A stretch of 45,695 nucleotides of DNA from Plantactinospora alkalitolerans. Lineage in GTDB: Bacteria > Actinomycetota > Actinomycetes > Mycobacteriales > Micromonosporaceae. Below the pieces are notes generated by a model, which made no database searches, was not told where the DNA came from, and saw only the letters and a list, made by a program, of their open reading frames with translations. This document shows positions 24,253-33,055 of this stretch, one piece after another. Within the stretch, counting starts at the first letter, position 1. The number at the start of each line of letters is the position of its first letter. The stretch covers positions 1 to 45,695 of the forward strand of contig NZ_JADPUN010000311.1 in the NCBI RefSeq assembly GCF_015690345.1, written 5' to 3'. The position numbers were made by a program, and so were the translations under genes.

Positions 24253-26358
24253 ATGGCGCTCGACATTCCACGACTTGACGGCCGCTTCGAGGTGGTCAGT
24301 GAGTTCGTACCTTCCGGTGACCAGCCGACTGCCATCAACGATCTTGAGCGCAGGGTGCGGCGCGGCGACCGGAACTCGGTGCTGCTCGGCGCCACCGGCA
24401 CGGGCAAGAGCGCGACCACGGCCTGGTTGATCGAGCGGCTGCAGCGGCCGACCCTGGTGCTGGCGCCGAACAAGACCCTCTGTGCCCAGCTCGCCAAGGA
24501 GTTCAGCGAGCTGATGCCGCACAACGCGGTCGAATACTTCGTCTCCTACTACGACTACTACCAGCCCGAGGCGTACATCCCGCAGAGCGACACCTACATC
24601 GAGAAGGACTCCTCGATCAACGAGGAGGTCGAGCGGCTGCGGCACGCCACCACGATGTCCCTGCTGACCCGCCGGGACGTGATCGTGGTGGCCACGGTCT
24701 CCGCGATCTACGGCCTGGGCACCCCGCAGGAATACCTCGACCGGTCGGTCCGGATCAGGGCCGGCCAGGAGGTCGAGCGGGACAAGCTGCTCCGCCGGCT
24801 GGTCGACATCCAGTACACCCGGAACGACATGGCGTTCAACCGGGGCACCTTCCGGGTCCGCGGCGACACCCTGGAGATCATCCCGGCGTACGAGGAGCTG
24901 GCGCTGCGGATCGAGTTCTTCGGTGACGAGGTGGAGAAGCTCTACTACCTGCACCCGCTGACCGGTGAGGTGGTCCGCGAGGTGGACCATCTGCTGATCT
25001 TCCCCGCCACCCACTACACCGCCGGACCGGAGCGGATGGAGCGGGCGCTGGCCGGCATCGAGGCCGAGCTTGCCGAGCGGCTGGCCGAACTGGAGCGCCA
25101 GGGCAAGCTGCTGGAGGCGCAGCGGCTACGGATGCGGACCAGCTACGACATCGAGATGATGCGCCAGGTCGGCTTCTGCTCCGGCATCGAGAACTACTCG
25201 ATGCACATCGACGGCCGCTCGCCGGGCAGTGCCCCGCACTGCCTGCTCGACTACTTCCCGGACGACTTCCTGACCGTGATCGACGAGTCGCACGTGACGA
25301 TCCCGCAGATCGGCGCGATGTACGAGGGCGACGCCTCCCGCAAGCGGATGCTGATCGACCACGGCTTCCGGCTGCCCAGCGCGGCCGACAACCGGCCGCT
25401 GCGCTTCGACGAGGTCCTGGAACGGGTCGGCCAGATGGTCTTCCTCTCCGCCACCCCGGGGCCCTGGGAGCTGGAACAGGCCCAGGGCGAGGTGGTCGAG
25501 CAGGTGATCCGGCCCACCGGCCTGATCGACCCCGAGGTGATCGTCAAGCCCACCAAGGGGCAGATCGACGACCTGATGCACGAGATCAAGCTGCGTACCG
25601 AGCGGGACGAGCGGGTGCTGGTCACCACGCTGACCAAGAAGATGGCCGAGGACCTCTCCGACTATCTGCTGGAGCACGGCATCCGGGTGCGCTACCTGCA
25701 CTCCGAGGTCGACACGCTGCGCCGGGTCGAGTTGCTGCGCGAGCTGCGCAAGGGCGACTACGACGTACTCGTCGGGATCAACCTGCTGCGGGAGGGGCTG
25801 GACCTGCCCGAGGTGTCGCTGGTCGCGATCCTCGACGCAGACAAGGAGGGCTTCCTGCGCAGCGGCCGGTCGTTGATCCAGACCATCGGCCGGGCCGCCC
25901 GTAACGTCTCGGGCCAGGTGCACATGTACGCCGACAAGATGACCCCCTCGATGGCTGCCGCGATCGACGAGACGAACCGGCGTCGGGCCAAGCAGGTGGC
26001 GCACAACGAGGCGAACGGGATCAGCCCCGAGCCGCTGCGCAAGAAGATCCACGACATCCTGGACGACATCTACCGGGAGGCCGAGGAGAACGAGGGCGCC
26101 GTCACCCGGGTCGGTGGCGGGGTGCGGCAGATGTCCCGGGGCAAGGCGCCGGAAACCCGGAACCGGGGTCGGGTCGGCACGGCACCGGCCCGGGAGGGGA
26201 TGGCCCGCGCCGAGCTGGCCCAGCTCATCCAGGAGCTGAACGACCAGATGCTCGCCGCGGCCCGGGAGTTGCAGTTCGAGCTCGCCGCCCGGATCCGGGA
26301 CGAGGCCGCCGAGCTGAAGAAGGAGCTGCGCGGAATGGACGCGGCCGGGATGAAGTGA
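24253..26358 (+). CDS. uvrB: Excinuclease ABC subunit B
   Basis: 701 residues. Walker A is [10 protein letters not shown] and the beta-hairpin region has [28 protein letters not shown] is the DEAD-like box and helicase motif VI is QTIGRAARN. The C-terminal UVR domain ([23 protein letters not shown]..) contacts UvrC. It verifies lesions in nucleotide excision repair. The ATG at 24253 ([10 protein letters not shown]) is the conserved family start; an in-frame start ten codons upstream is not needed. Confidence 0.97.
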   Translation: MALDIPRLDGRFEVVSEFVPSGDQPTAINDLERRVRRGDRNSVLLGATGTGKSATTAWLIERLQRPTLVLAPNKTLCAQLAKEFSELMPHNAVEYFVSYYDYYQPEAYIPQSDTYIEKDSSINEEVERLRHATTMSLLTRRDVIVVATVSAIYGLGTPQEYLDRSVRIRAGQEVERDKLLRRLVDIQYTRNDMAFNRGTFRVRGDTLEIIPAYEELALRIEFFGDEVEKLYYLHPLTGEVVREVDHLLIFPATHYTAGPERMERALAGIEAELAERLAELERQGKLLEAQRLRMRTSYDIEMMRQVGFCSGIENYSMHIDGRSPGSAPHCLLDYFPDDFLTVIDESHVTIPQIGAMYEGDASRKRMLIDHGFRLPSAADNRPLRFDEVLERVGQMVFLSATPGPWELEQAQGEVVEQVIRPTGLIDPEVIVKPTKGQIDDLMHEIKLRTERDERVLVTTLTKKMAEDLSDYLLEHGIRVRYLHSEVDTLRRVELLRELRKGDYDVLVGINLLREGLDLPEVSLVAILDADKEGFLRSGRSLIQTIGRAARNVSGQVHMYADKMTPSMAAAIDETNRRRAKQVAHNEANGISPEPLRKKIHDILDDIYREAEENEGAVTRVGGGVRQMSRGKAPETRNRGRVGTAPAREGMARAELAQLIQELNDQMLAAARELQFELAARIRDEAAELKKELRGMDAAGMK

Positions 26359-26417
26359 TCCCCGGCCGGGGCGCCGCCGATGGCGGTACCGGGGTGCCGG
26401 CCGGATCCGGTGCGGGC

Positions 26418-27191
26418 TTACCGGTTGAAGCCGCCCTCGGAGTCGATCACCTGACCGGTGACCCACCGCCCGTCGGATGAGCAGAGCCACTCGATCAGCC
26501 GGGCCGCGTCGTCCGGGCGGCCCCACTCGCCGCCCGGAAACATCGGCGCGATCGCGTCCAGGACCTCCGGCGACGCCCAGCCGGTGTCGGTCGGTCCGGG
26601 GTTGACGCAGTTCACCGTGATGCCCTTCGGCAGGAGCAGAGGGCTCAACTGCCGGGTGAGGTTCTCCACGCCGGCCTTGCTGGCCGCGTACGCCAACTCG
26701 CCCGGCATCGGGCCGAGGCGTTGACCGCTGGAGAACAGCACCAGCCGGCCACCGGAGCCGGCGTCGAACGTCGCCGCGAACGCCTCGGCCAGCAGCAGGG
26801 TGGCCCGGACGTTGACGATCAGGTGCCGGTCGATCTCGGCGGCGTCGAGCCCGTCCAACGGGGTGTGTGTCGAGTAGGCGTGTGCCGCCACCACCACGTC
26901 CAGCCGGCCGTGTGTGCGTACCGCCGTCTCGACCAGTTCGGCGGGCGCGCTCGGAGAGGTCAGGTCGGCGGCCCGGTAGCGGACCGCGTCGGGATCGCCG
27001 GTCACCCCGTGCAGTTCGGCCAGGAGTGCGGGTACGCCGTCGGGGTCGCCGCCGTAGGGCTGCGCGTCGTCGTATCCGGGCAGGCCGGTGAGCTGTAGGC
27101 GGTAGCCGGCGGCGGCGAACCGACGGGCCACCGCCGCGCCGATGCCGATTCGCCGGCTGACCCCGGTGACGAGGGCTACCCGTTCGTTCAT
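26418..27191 (-). CDS. Short-chain dehydrogenase/reductase
   Basis: 257 residues from the ATG at 27191. The NAD(P) site TGVSRRIGIG is close to TGxxxGIG. Catalytic residues lie in LVLFSSG and YAASKAG, and the protein ends in the typical WVTGQVIDSEGGFNR. A longer gap than usual (AQPYGGDPDGVPALLAELHG) follows the second strand. The substrate is unknown. It stands alone, convergent with uvrB and divergent from the STM4014 remnant. The 216 bases between 27192 and 27407 hold no other gene I can support. Confidence 0.87.
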   Translation of the reverse strand: MNERVALVTGVSRRIGIGAAVARRFAAAGYRLQLTGLPGYDDAQPYGGDPDGVPALLAELHGVTGDPDAVRYRAADLTSPSAPAELVETAVRTHGRLDVVVAAHAYSTHTPLDGLDAAEIDRHLIVNVRATLLLAEAFAATFDAGSGGRLVLFSSGQRLGPMPGELAYAASKAGVENLTRQLSPLLLPKGITVNCVNPGPTDTGWASPEVLDAIAPMFPGGEWGRPDDAARLIEWLCSSDGRWVTGQVIDSEGGFNR

Positions 27192-27407
27192 GCGCCGAGT
27201 CAACCGGATCGGGACGCTCCTGGCCACCCGATTCAATCTCGGACGGCCGGTCGGGGTGCCGGCGCGGGCTATCCGGAGCCTGTCCACAGTGGCGCGACTC
27301 CGCGGCGACGGGCGGTTCCGGGCCGCCGTCGCCTTCCGTGCCGATTCGCCCGACGGGGCACGACGACCGCTGCGTGGCCGTCGACGAGTGACTGGCATGA
27401 TCGACGG

Positions 27408-27605
27408 ATGACTGGCAGGGCGCCGCTGGTGGTCGTCGGCAACCCGGACAACCGGCGGGTGACGTTGTTCCGGACCGTCGCTGCCGAGGGCGGCATGCCC
27501 ACGGCGGTGCTGCCGTGGCGGCGGCCGGTGGCCGGCCCGGTACGGCTGCCACCGCGGGCCGTGGACCGGTGGCGGGCCGGGACGTCGGCCGGGAGTGCGG
27601 CATGA
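27408..27605 (+). pseudogene. Truncated STM4014-family gene (N-terminal remnant)
   Basis: A 65-residue frame beginning with PLVVVGNPDNRRVTLFRTVAAEGGMP, which matches what I recall as the N-terminus of STM4014-family proteins (about 300 residues or more, ATP-grasp-like). After residue 40 the sequence becomes a short Arg/Pro-rich tail and stops, so most of the protein is missing. The stop still overlaps the next gene by ATGA, as expected if an internal segment was deleted. CATGAT (27396-27401) six bases before the ATG looks like a leaderless -10 element. It may alternatively be a functional short protein, but that is less likely. Confidence 0.55.
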
Positions 27606-28462
27606 AGGACCTGATCGGCAGCCACGATCTGTTGTTCGTCACCCTCGACACGCTCCGCTACGACGTGGCGGCCGAACTGGCGGCCACCGGGCGTACGCCG
27701 AACCTGGCGCGGGCGCTGCCGGACGGCGGATGGGAGCGTCGGCACAGTCCGGCGAGCTTCACCTACGCGGCACACCAGGCGTTCTTCGCCGGCTTCCTGC
27801 CGACCCCGACCACGCCCGGTCCACATCCCCGGCTCTTCGCGGCGGCGGATCCGGGCAGCGAGACGACCGGCGAGCAGACCTGGACCTTCGACGCCCCGGA
27901 CGTGGTGCACGCGCTGGCCGGCGCGGGTTACCACACCGTCTGCGTCGGCGGGGTCGGCTTCTTCAACAGCAGGTCACCGCTGGGCGGCGTACTGCCGGGG
28001 CTGTTCGCCGAGGCGCACTGGGAAGCCGAGTTCGGCGTCTCCGCGCCGCGCTGCTTCGAGGCGCAGCTCGATCGGATCGCCACCGTGCTGCCGACGGTGC
28101 CGCAGGAGAAGCCGCTGTTCCTGTTCGTGAACGTGGCCGCGATCCACCAGCCGAACCGGCACTACCTGCCCGGCGCCGACCGGGACAGCCGGGACAGCCA
28201 CGCCGCCGCGCTGGAGTACGTCGACCGGCACATCGGCCGACTCTTCGCCCTCGTCACCTCCCGGGACCGGCCGTGCCTGGTGCTGCTCTGCGCCGACCAC
28301 GGCACGGCGTACGGCGAGGAGGGGCACAGCGGGCACCGGCTCGGCCACGAGGTGGTGTGGACGGTGCCGTACGGGCAGTTCGTGCTCGAGCCCGGTGACT
28401 GGGGCAAGCCGGGAGACTGGCCCGAGTCGGCTGCCCCGGCCGGGCGGGAGAAGCCGGGGTGA
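27602..28462 (+). CDS. STM4013/SEN3800-family hydrolase (sulfatase-like fold)
   Basis: 286 residues, normal length. LLFVTLDTLRYDVA at the start and LLCADHGTAYGEEGHSGHRLGHEVVWTVPY near the end are the metal-binding segments of the alkaline phosphatase/sulfatase superfamily. Family members sit in clusters with STM4011 and STM4012 radical SAM proteins and STM4014/4015. Here the radical SAM partners are absent and STM4014 is a stub, so the protein may be a relic. Start ATG overlaps the preceding stop. Confidence 0.75.
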   Translation: MKDLIGSHDLLFVTLDTLRYDVAAELAATGRTPNLARALPDGGWERRHSPASFTYAAHQAFFAGFLPTPTTPGPHPRLFAAADPGSETTGEQTWTFDAPDVVHALAGAGYHTVCVGGVGFFNSRSPLGGVLPGLFAEAHWEAEFGVSAPRCFEAQLDRIATVLPTVPQEKPLFLFVNVAAIHQPNRHYLPGADRDSRDSHAAALEYVDRHIGRLFALVTSRDRPCLVLLCADHGTAYGEEGHSGHRLGHEVVWTVPYGQFVLEPGDWGKPGDWPESAAPAGREKPG

Positions 28463-28467
28463 GCCCG

Positions 28468-28541
28468 CTCGACGCTCCCCGTACCAGGGCTACTCGACGC
28501 TCCCCGTACCAGGGCTACTCGACCTCCCCGTAGCGGGGCTA
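28468..28541. repeat. Tandem 25-bp repeats after the STM4013-like gene
   Basis: CTCGACGCTCCCCGTACCAG plus GGCTA forms an exact 25-bp unit at 28468-28492 and 28493-28517. A third, diverged 24-bp unit occupies 28518-28541. The third unit contains CCCCG TAG CGGGG, a small hairpin that could end transcription. The array begins five bases after the stop codon. Confidence 0.85.
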
Positions 28542-28566
28542 CCGGTACGCGTACCCGCACAGGCGG

Positions 28567-28866
28567 TCAGGCCGGCGGTGCGACGTCCGTGAAGTGTTCG
28601 ACCACCGGCGGCGCCGCGAAGTACGGGCCGATGAGTGAGCGCCAGGTGGTGAACCGCTCGGTGTCCCGGAAGTTCTCCAGGTGGGCCGCGACGGAGTCCC
28701 ACTCGACCAGCAGCACGAACCGCGACGGCGACTCGATGCCACGGGTCATCCGTACCGAGCGGCAACCGGGTGTGCCCGCCAACACCGGATGCCCCTCGGC
28801 GTACGCCTGCGCGAACGCGTCCTCCTGACCGGCGAGTACGTCGATCAGTGCAACCTCCAGTACCAT
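28567..28866 (-). CDS. ABM-fold (antibiotic biosynthesis monooxygenase-like) protein
   Basis: 99 residues from the ATG at 28866. The ferredoxin-like pattern is clear: LEVALIDVLAGQEDAFAQAY, then GCRSVRMTRGIESPSRFVLLVEWDSVAAHLENFRDTERF and HFTDV. Members range from quinol monooxygenases to heme-degrading enzymes and many are uncharacterised; the substrate cannot be assigned. It is a single gene, divergent from pnuC. Confidence 0.82.
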   Translation of the reverse strand: MVLEVALIDVLAGQEDAFAQAYAEGHPVLAGTPGCRSVRMTRGIESPSRFVLLVEWDSVAAHLENFRDTERFTTWRSLIGPYFAAPPVVEHFTDVAPPA

Positions 28867-28976
28867 GCCGTGATCTTGGCACGGCATGCTCCGGTGGGGC
28901 CGTTCGGGGGTCTACCCGTCCCGGCAGTCGGTCCCTACCGTAGGACCTCCAGGGGATCTTGCATGGGAGGTGCGGC

Positions 28977-29630
28977 ATGCTCGACTGGCTTACCGGTACG
29001 GCGTTCACCGTGGCGGACACGCCGACCAGCCGAGCCGAGCTGCTCGGCTTCGCGACCGGCGTCCTCAACGTCTGGCTGCTGGCCCGGCAGCGGATGTGGA
29101 ACTGGCCGATCGGCATCGCCAACGTACTGCTGCTGATGCTGCTGTTCTGGACGGCCGGCCTGTACGCGGATGCCGGGCTACAGGTCGTCTACGTCGCACT
29201 CGGGCTGTACGGCTGGTGGGCGTGGCTGTTCGGGGGTGCCGAGCGGAGCCGGCTGGTGGTCAGCCGGACCGGTGCCCGGGAGTGGATGGCGCTGGCCGGT
29301 TCCGGCGTCCTGCTGACGCTCGTGTTGTGGCTGCTCCTGGACCGGGCCACGGACTCGACCGTGCCGTTGCCGGACGCGGTGACCACCGCGCTGTCCCTGA
29401 TGGCGACGTACGGCCAGTGCCGTAAGCGGGTGGAGAGCTGGTGGATCTGGATCGCCGCCGACCTGATCTACATCCCGCTCTACGTGTACAAGGGGCTGCA
29501 TCTCACCGCGGGGCTGTACCTGGTCTTCCTCGGACTCTGCGTCTTCGGGTTGCGTAACTGGCAGGCCGACCTGCGTCGGCCCGCCGCCGCCCGGCCGGCG
29601 GCTCCTGGCCCGGCTCCCGCCACGACGTGA
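28977..29630 (+). CDS. pnuC: Nicotinamide riboside transporter PnuC
   Basis: 217 residues with about seven membrane segments. QRMWNWPIGIANVLLLMLLFWTAGLYADAGLQVVY and YGWWAW are PnuC hallmarks, as is WWIWIAADLIYIPLYVYKGL near the end. PnuC lets nicotinamide riboside cross the membrane by facilitated diffusion, and phosphorylation inside traps it. The ATG at 28977 follows GGGAGG. The stop overlaps the nadR start (GTGA), so transporter and kinase are coupled. Confidence 0.9.
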   Translation: MLDWLTGTAFTVADTPTSRAELLGFATGVLNVWLLARQRMWNWPIGIANVLLLMLLFWTAGLYADAGLQVVYVALGLYGWWAWLFGGAERSRLVVSRTGAREWMALAGSGVLLTLVLWLLLDRATDSTVPLPDAVTTALSLMATYGQCRKRVESWWIWIAADLIYIPLYVYKGLHLTAGLYLVFLGLCVFGLRNWQADLRRPAAARPAAPGPAPATT

Positions 29631-30697
29631 GTACCCGGTTCGGGCACGGGCTGGTGGTCGGCAAGTTCTATCCGCCGCATGCCGGGCACCACGCGCTGAT
29701 CGCCGCCGCGGCCCGGCGCTGCACCGCCGTCACGGTGGTCGTCGCGCCGTCCCGGCGGGAGTCGATTCCGCTGGAGTCGCGGCTGGACTGGCTGCGCGAG
29801 GTGCACGCCGTCGATCCGCACGTACGGTTCGTCGGCCGGTACGACGACCATCCGGTGGACTATGCCGATCCGGCCGCGTGGGAGGCGCACTGCGCGGTGT
29901 TCCGGGAGGCCGTCGGCGGGGCCCGGGTGGACGCGGTCTTCTCCTCCGAGGCGTACGGTGCCGAACTGGCCCGCCGGTTCGACGCGGTCAACGTCCTGGT
30001 CGACCCGGACCGGGCGGCCGTGCCCGTCTCCGGCAGCGCGGTACGGGCCGATCCGGTGGCGCACTGGGAGTTGCTCAGTCCGCCGGTGCGGGCCTGGTTC
30101 GTCCGCCGGGTCGTCGTGGTCGGGGCGGAGTCGACCGGGACCACCACGATGGCCGGGGCGTTGGCCGGGCACTACCGGACGGCCTGGGTGCCGGAGTACG
30201 GCCGGGAACTCACCGCCGAAAAGTTGGCCCGGTTGCGGCGGAACGTTCCGGACGCGACGGTTTTCGACGTCGTCTGGGACCGGGCCGACTTTCTGTCGGT
30301 GGTCCGCGAGCAGCAGGCGACGGAGGACGCCGCGGCACGCCGGAGCGGGCCGCTGCTGTTCTGCGACACCGACGCCCGGGCCACCGCGGTCTGGGAGGAG
30401 CGCTATCTCGGCTCGTCGTCGCCACAGGTCCGGGCCGCGGCCCGGAGGCCCGACCTGTACCTGCTGACGGACCATGACGGCGTGCCGTTTTCCGACGACG
30501 GGCTCCGCGACGGCGAGCACCTGCGAAAATGGATGACCGGCCGGTTCCGGGAGGTACTGGCCCATTCCGGCGTGCCGGTGATCGAACTCACCGGGCCACA
30601 TCCCGAGCGGCTCCGCGCCGCGGTCCGGGCCTGCGACGCACTGCTGGCGGCGGGTTGGTCCCTGTCCGCCCCGATGTCTCCGGGGGCTGGCACCTAG
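29627..30697 (+). CDS. nadR: NadR-like NMN adenylyltransferase / ribosylnicotinamide kinase
   Basis: 356 residues. The N-terminal nucleotidyltransferase domain (1-160) has GKFYPPHAGHH (HxGH) and VSGSAVRADP. The kinase domain (160-345) has a P-loop-like GAESTGTTT (166-174), PEYGRE and FCDTDARATAVWEERY. There is no N-terminal DNA-binding domain, unlike the enterobacterial NadR repressor. It converts nicotinamide riboside to NMN and then NAD. At the usual P-loop lysine position the sequence has Thr172; I recall the same variant in other actinomycete homologues. GTG start overlaps pnuC. Confidence 0.88.
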   Translation: MSTRFGHGLVVGKFYPPHAGHHALIAAAARRCTAVTVVVAPSRRESIPLESRLDWLREVHAVDPHVRFVGRYDDHPVDYADPAAWEAHCAVFREAVGGARVDAVFSSEAYGAELARRFDAVNVLVDPDRAAVPVSGSAVRADPVAHWELLSPPVRAWFVRRVVVVGAESTGTTTMAGALAGHYRTAWVPEYGRELTAEKLARLRRNVPDATVFDVVWDRADFLSVVREQQATEDAAARRSGPLLFCDTDARATAVWEERYLGSSSPQVRAAARRPDLYLLTDHDGVPFSDDGLRDGEHLRKWMTGRFREVLAHSGVPVIELTGPHPERLRAAVRACDALLAAGWSLSAPMSPGAGT

Positions 30698-30784
30698 TGT
30701 CCTAGGATGGCCAGCAGGGGTGCCGACCAGCACACGAGGTCAGGGGAGATGCGCAACCGGCGGGGAATGGTGAACAATGGCCCT

Positions 30785-30875
30785 GTAGGAGGGGAGTATT
30801 CCTTCGCGACGGTGTCGTCAACACGGTCGTTGGTCGGTGAGTAGCCGGCACGACGCCCCGGCACCGTAGGTTGTC
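30785..30875 (+). promoter_or_regulatory. yybP-ykoY manganese riboswitch candidate
   Basis: The leader of the TerC gene contains GGGGAGTATT (30791-30800), then GGTGTCGTCAACAC (30811-30824), GGTCGGTGAGTAGCC (30832-30845) and a closing GCACCGTAGG (30861-30870). The order GGGGAGTA ... GTCAACAC ... GGTCGGTGAG is what I know of actinomycete yybP-ykoY motifs, which sense Mn2+ and often control TerC/Alx-type exporters. A downstream stem GCCGCG/CGCGGC (30876-30894) could be part of the expression platform. The remaining leader (30698-30784, 30895-30993) shows no gene. Confidence 0.65.
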
Positions 30876-30993
30876 GCCGCGTGGTCCGCGCGGCGGGGGC
30901 GGAAGAGACCTCCGACAGTCACCACCGTTTTCACCGCCCGACGCACCTTCCCATGTGCCGACGGCGGTGCCGCGTGTCTGCCGGAGGAGTGTC

Positions 30994-31992
30994 TTGAACG
31001 TGTCCGCATGGGTATGGGCCATCTCGCTCGTCGTACTGATGGCGGTCCTGATACTCGATCTCATCGTCATCGGCCGCCGGCCCCACGAGCCGAGCCTGCG
31101 GGAGTCGGGTCTCTGGGTCGCCTTCTACGTCGGTCTCGCACTGGTCTTCGGGGTCGGTCTGGCCCTGACCAACAACTTCACCATCGCCGGGGAGTTCTAT
31201 ACCGGCTGGCTCACCGAGTACAGCCTCTCGGTGGACAACCTCTTCGTCTTCGTGATCATCATGGCCCGGTTCGGGGTACCCCGGCAGTACCAGCAGAAGG
31301 TGCTGATGATCGGCATCGTGCTGGCCCTGGTCCTGCGAGGTGGTTTCATCGCCGCCGGAGCGGCCCTGCTGGCCCAGTTCTCCTGGGTGTTCTACATCTT
31401 CGGCGCGTTCCTGATCTACACGGCGATCAACTTCTTCCGGCAGGGTGAGCCCACCGAGGAGGAGTTCAAGGAGAACGTGCTGATCCGCTGGACCCGGCGT
31501 GCCCTGCCGGTCTCCCGGGACTTCTCCGGCACCCGCCTCATGGTCCACGAGAACGGTCGGCGGCTCTTCACCCCGATGCTGATCGTGCTGATCGCGATCG
31601 GCACCACCGACCTCGTCTTCGCGCTGGACTCCATCCCGGCGATCTTCGGGATCACCCAGGAGCCGTACCTGGTCTTCACCGCCAACGTCTTCGCGCTGAT
31701 GGGGCTGCGGCAGCTCTACTTCCTGCTCGGCGGCCTGCTGGACCGGCTGGTCTACCTCAACATCGGTCTCGCGGTGGTGCTCGGCTTCATCGGCGTCAAG
31801 CTGGTGCTGGAGGCGCTCGCGGGCAACAACCTCGGGTTCCTCAACGGCGGCGAGCCGATCAGTTGGGCGCCGCACATCCCGATCTGGCTCTCGCTCACCA
31901 TCATCCTGGGCACCCTGGCGATCGCGACCGTGGCCAGCCTGATCAAGTCGAGCCGGGACCGTCGTACGGAGGAGCAGGTGCCGGTCGGCTGA
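30994..31992 (+). CDS. TerC/Alx-family integral membrane protein (likely Mn2+ exporter)
   Basis: 332 residues with about nine membrane helices. The family signature acidic clusters are present: EYSLSVDNLFVFVIIM in the first half and GTTDLVFALDSIPAIFGITQ in the second. The linker FRQGEPTEEEFKENVLIRWTRRALPVSRDF is typical of actinomycete TerC. The TTG at 30994 is chosen for GGAGG six bases upstream. Related Alx/MeeF proteins export manganese (recalled knowledge), and the riboswitch-like leader supports that role over tellurite resistance. It converges on the NlpC/P60 gene with 13 bases between. Confidence 0.9.
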   Translation: MNVSAWVWAISLVVLMAVLILDLIVIGRRPHEPSLRESGLWVAFYVGLALVFGVGLALTNNFTIAGEFYTGWLTEYSLSVDNLFVFVIIMARFGVPRQYQQKVLMIGIVLALVLRGGFIAAGAALLAQFSWVFYIFGAFLIYTAINFFRQGEPTEEEFKENVLIRWTRRALPVSRDFSGTRLMVHENGRRLFTPMLIVLIAIGTTDLVFALDSIPAIFGITQEPYLVFTANVFALMGLRQLYFLLGGLLDRLVYLNIGLAVVLGFIGVKLVLEALAGNNLGFLNGGEPISWAPHIPIWLSLTIILGTLAIATVASLIKSSRDRRTEEQVPVG

Positions 31993-32005
31993 CCGCCGAC
32001 GCGGG

Positions 32006-32938
32006 TCAGAGGGCGACCCGATGCGCGCCGACCAGGGTCGCGGTCCGGTCGGCGGGCATCGGTTCCTCCAGTACCCGCCGCTTGGTGTAGCAGGCGTGCA
32101 GCATGCGCCGGTCGCCCTGCGGGCCGGGCCGGGCGGTGACGATCCCGATGTGGTGGACCGGCCGGCCGGGCCGGGCGAAGAAGTAGAGGTCGCCGGGGCA
32201 TTCGGCACCGAGCGGCACCGGAGTGGTCGCCTCGGCCTGGTCGTCGGCGTCCCGGGGCAGCCGGACCCCGAACCGACGCCAGGCCAGGTGCACCAGTCCG
32301 GAGCAGTCGATGCCGTACGCCGAGACGCCACCCCAGACGTAGACCACGTCGCGCAGCCGGCAGGCCACCGTGAGCACCTCCATGGCGCTCGGTAGGCGGG
32401 TCGGCGCGGGCGCCAGATGTCCCTCGGTCACCCACAGCGGCTGTTCGTGCCCAGGCGCCCGGACGGGGCGCCAGCCGTTCCGGGCGGGTCCCGCTGCGGT
32501 CAGCCGGGTGCCCAGGATGACGCCGGGCAGCACCACCGCGCCGGCCGGGGTGGCGTGCAGCCGGGTCACCGTGGCCGCCACCACCAGGGTCGGGCCGGGC
32601 GACGCCTCGTCCGGCCCGGCGGGCACGGCGAGCTGTTCGAGCGGCAACCAGCCGGGGTAGCCCCGGGGGTCGAGCTTGGCCGCCGGTTGCTCCATCGCGA
32701 CGAGTCGGACCCAGCCGTCCGGCCTGATCTGGTCGATCAGCACCCGCTCGCCGAGCAGCAGTTGGCTGAGTACGCAGTCACCGACCCGTTGGTCGGAACT
32801 CATCGCGGAGATCCATCCCGCGATGTCGGTCCGGCTCGACAGGGCCGGCGCGTCCACCGGCCGGACGGCTTCGGGGCGGGCCCAGAGGGTGGCGACCGCG
32901 ACCCGGACGACGGCCTCCTGACCGGAGCGCAGCACCAT
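32006..32938 (-). CDS. NlpC/P60 (C40) peptidase with SH3-like N-terminus, YkfC-like
   Basis: 310 residues without signal peptide, so probably cytoplasmic. The N-terminal two-thirds resemble bacterial SH3 domains (LGERVLIDQIRPDGWVRLVAMEQ, and LWVTEGHL). The C-terminal NlpC/P60 domain has the catalytic Cys212 in YGIDCSGLVH, His in HHIGIVTA and the segment MLHACY. YkfC-type enzymes cut the D-Glu to diamino acid bond of muropeptides. The neighbouring dipeptide epimerase makes this the best analogy. It is last in a minus-strand series with the epimerase and the beta-lactamase-fold gene, and may also have its own promoter. Confidence 0.85.
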   Translation of the reverse strand: MVLRSGQEAVVRVAVATLWARPEAVRPVDAPALSSRTDIAGWISAMSSDQRVGDCVLSQLLLGERVLIDQIRPDGWVRLVAMEQPAAKLDPRGYPGWLPLEQLAVPAGPDEASPGPTLVVAATVTRLHATPAGAVVLPGVILGTRLTAAGPARNGWRPVRAPGHEQPLWVTEGHLAPAPTRLPSAMEVLTVACRLRDVVYVWGGVSAYGIDCSGLVHLAWRRFGVRLPRDADDQAEATTPVPLGAECPGDLYFFARPGRPVHHIGIVTARPGPQGDRRMLHACYTKRRVLEEPMPADRTATLVGAHRVAL

Positions 32939-32975
32939 GTCGATCCCACCCGTCCTCGACCGCTACTCCGTTCGA

Positions 32976-33004
32976 ACGATATGAAAGTTAGCGCCGTACT
33001 GCAA
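32976..33004 (-). promoter_or_regulatory. Candidate sigma-70-type promoter of the NlpC/P60 gene
   Basis: On the minus strand TTGCAG (complement of 32999-33004) and TATCGT (complement of 32976-32981) are separated by exactly 17 bases, in an AT-richer patch within the 117-base gap upstream of the gene. Without expression data this is a pattern match only. Confidence 0.4.
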
Positions 33005-33055
33005 CGGTCAGTTGAACATTGCCTTCATAGTTCCGGGTGGCCCTGCCCTCGGGCG

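Noticed and set aside
28468-28541. CRISPR array
   Set aside because: The units are directly adjacent without spacers and no cas gene is present.
28890-28976. NAD-sensing riboswitch upstream of pnuC
   Set aside because: The short leader shows no recognisable NAD-I or NAD-II pattern.
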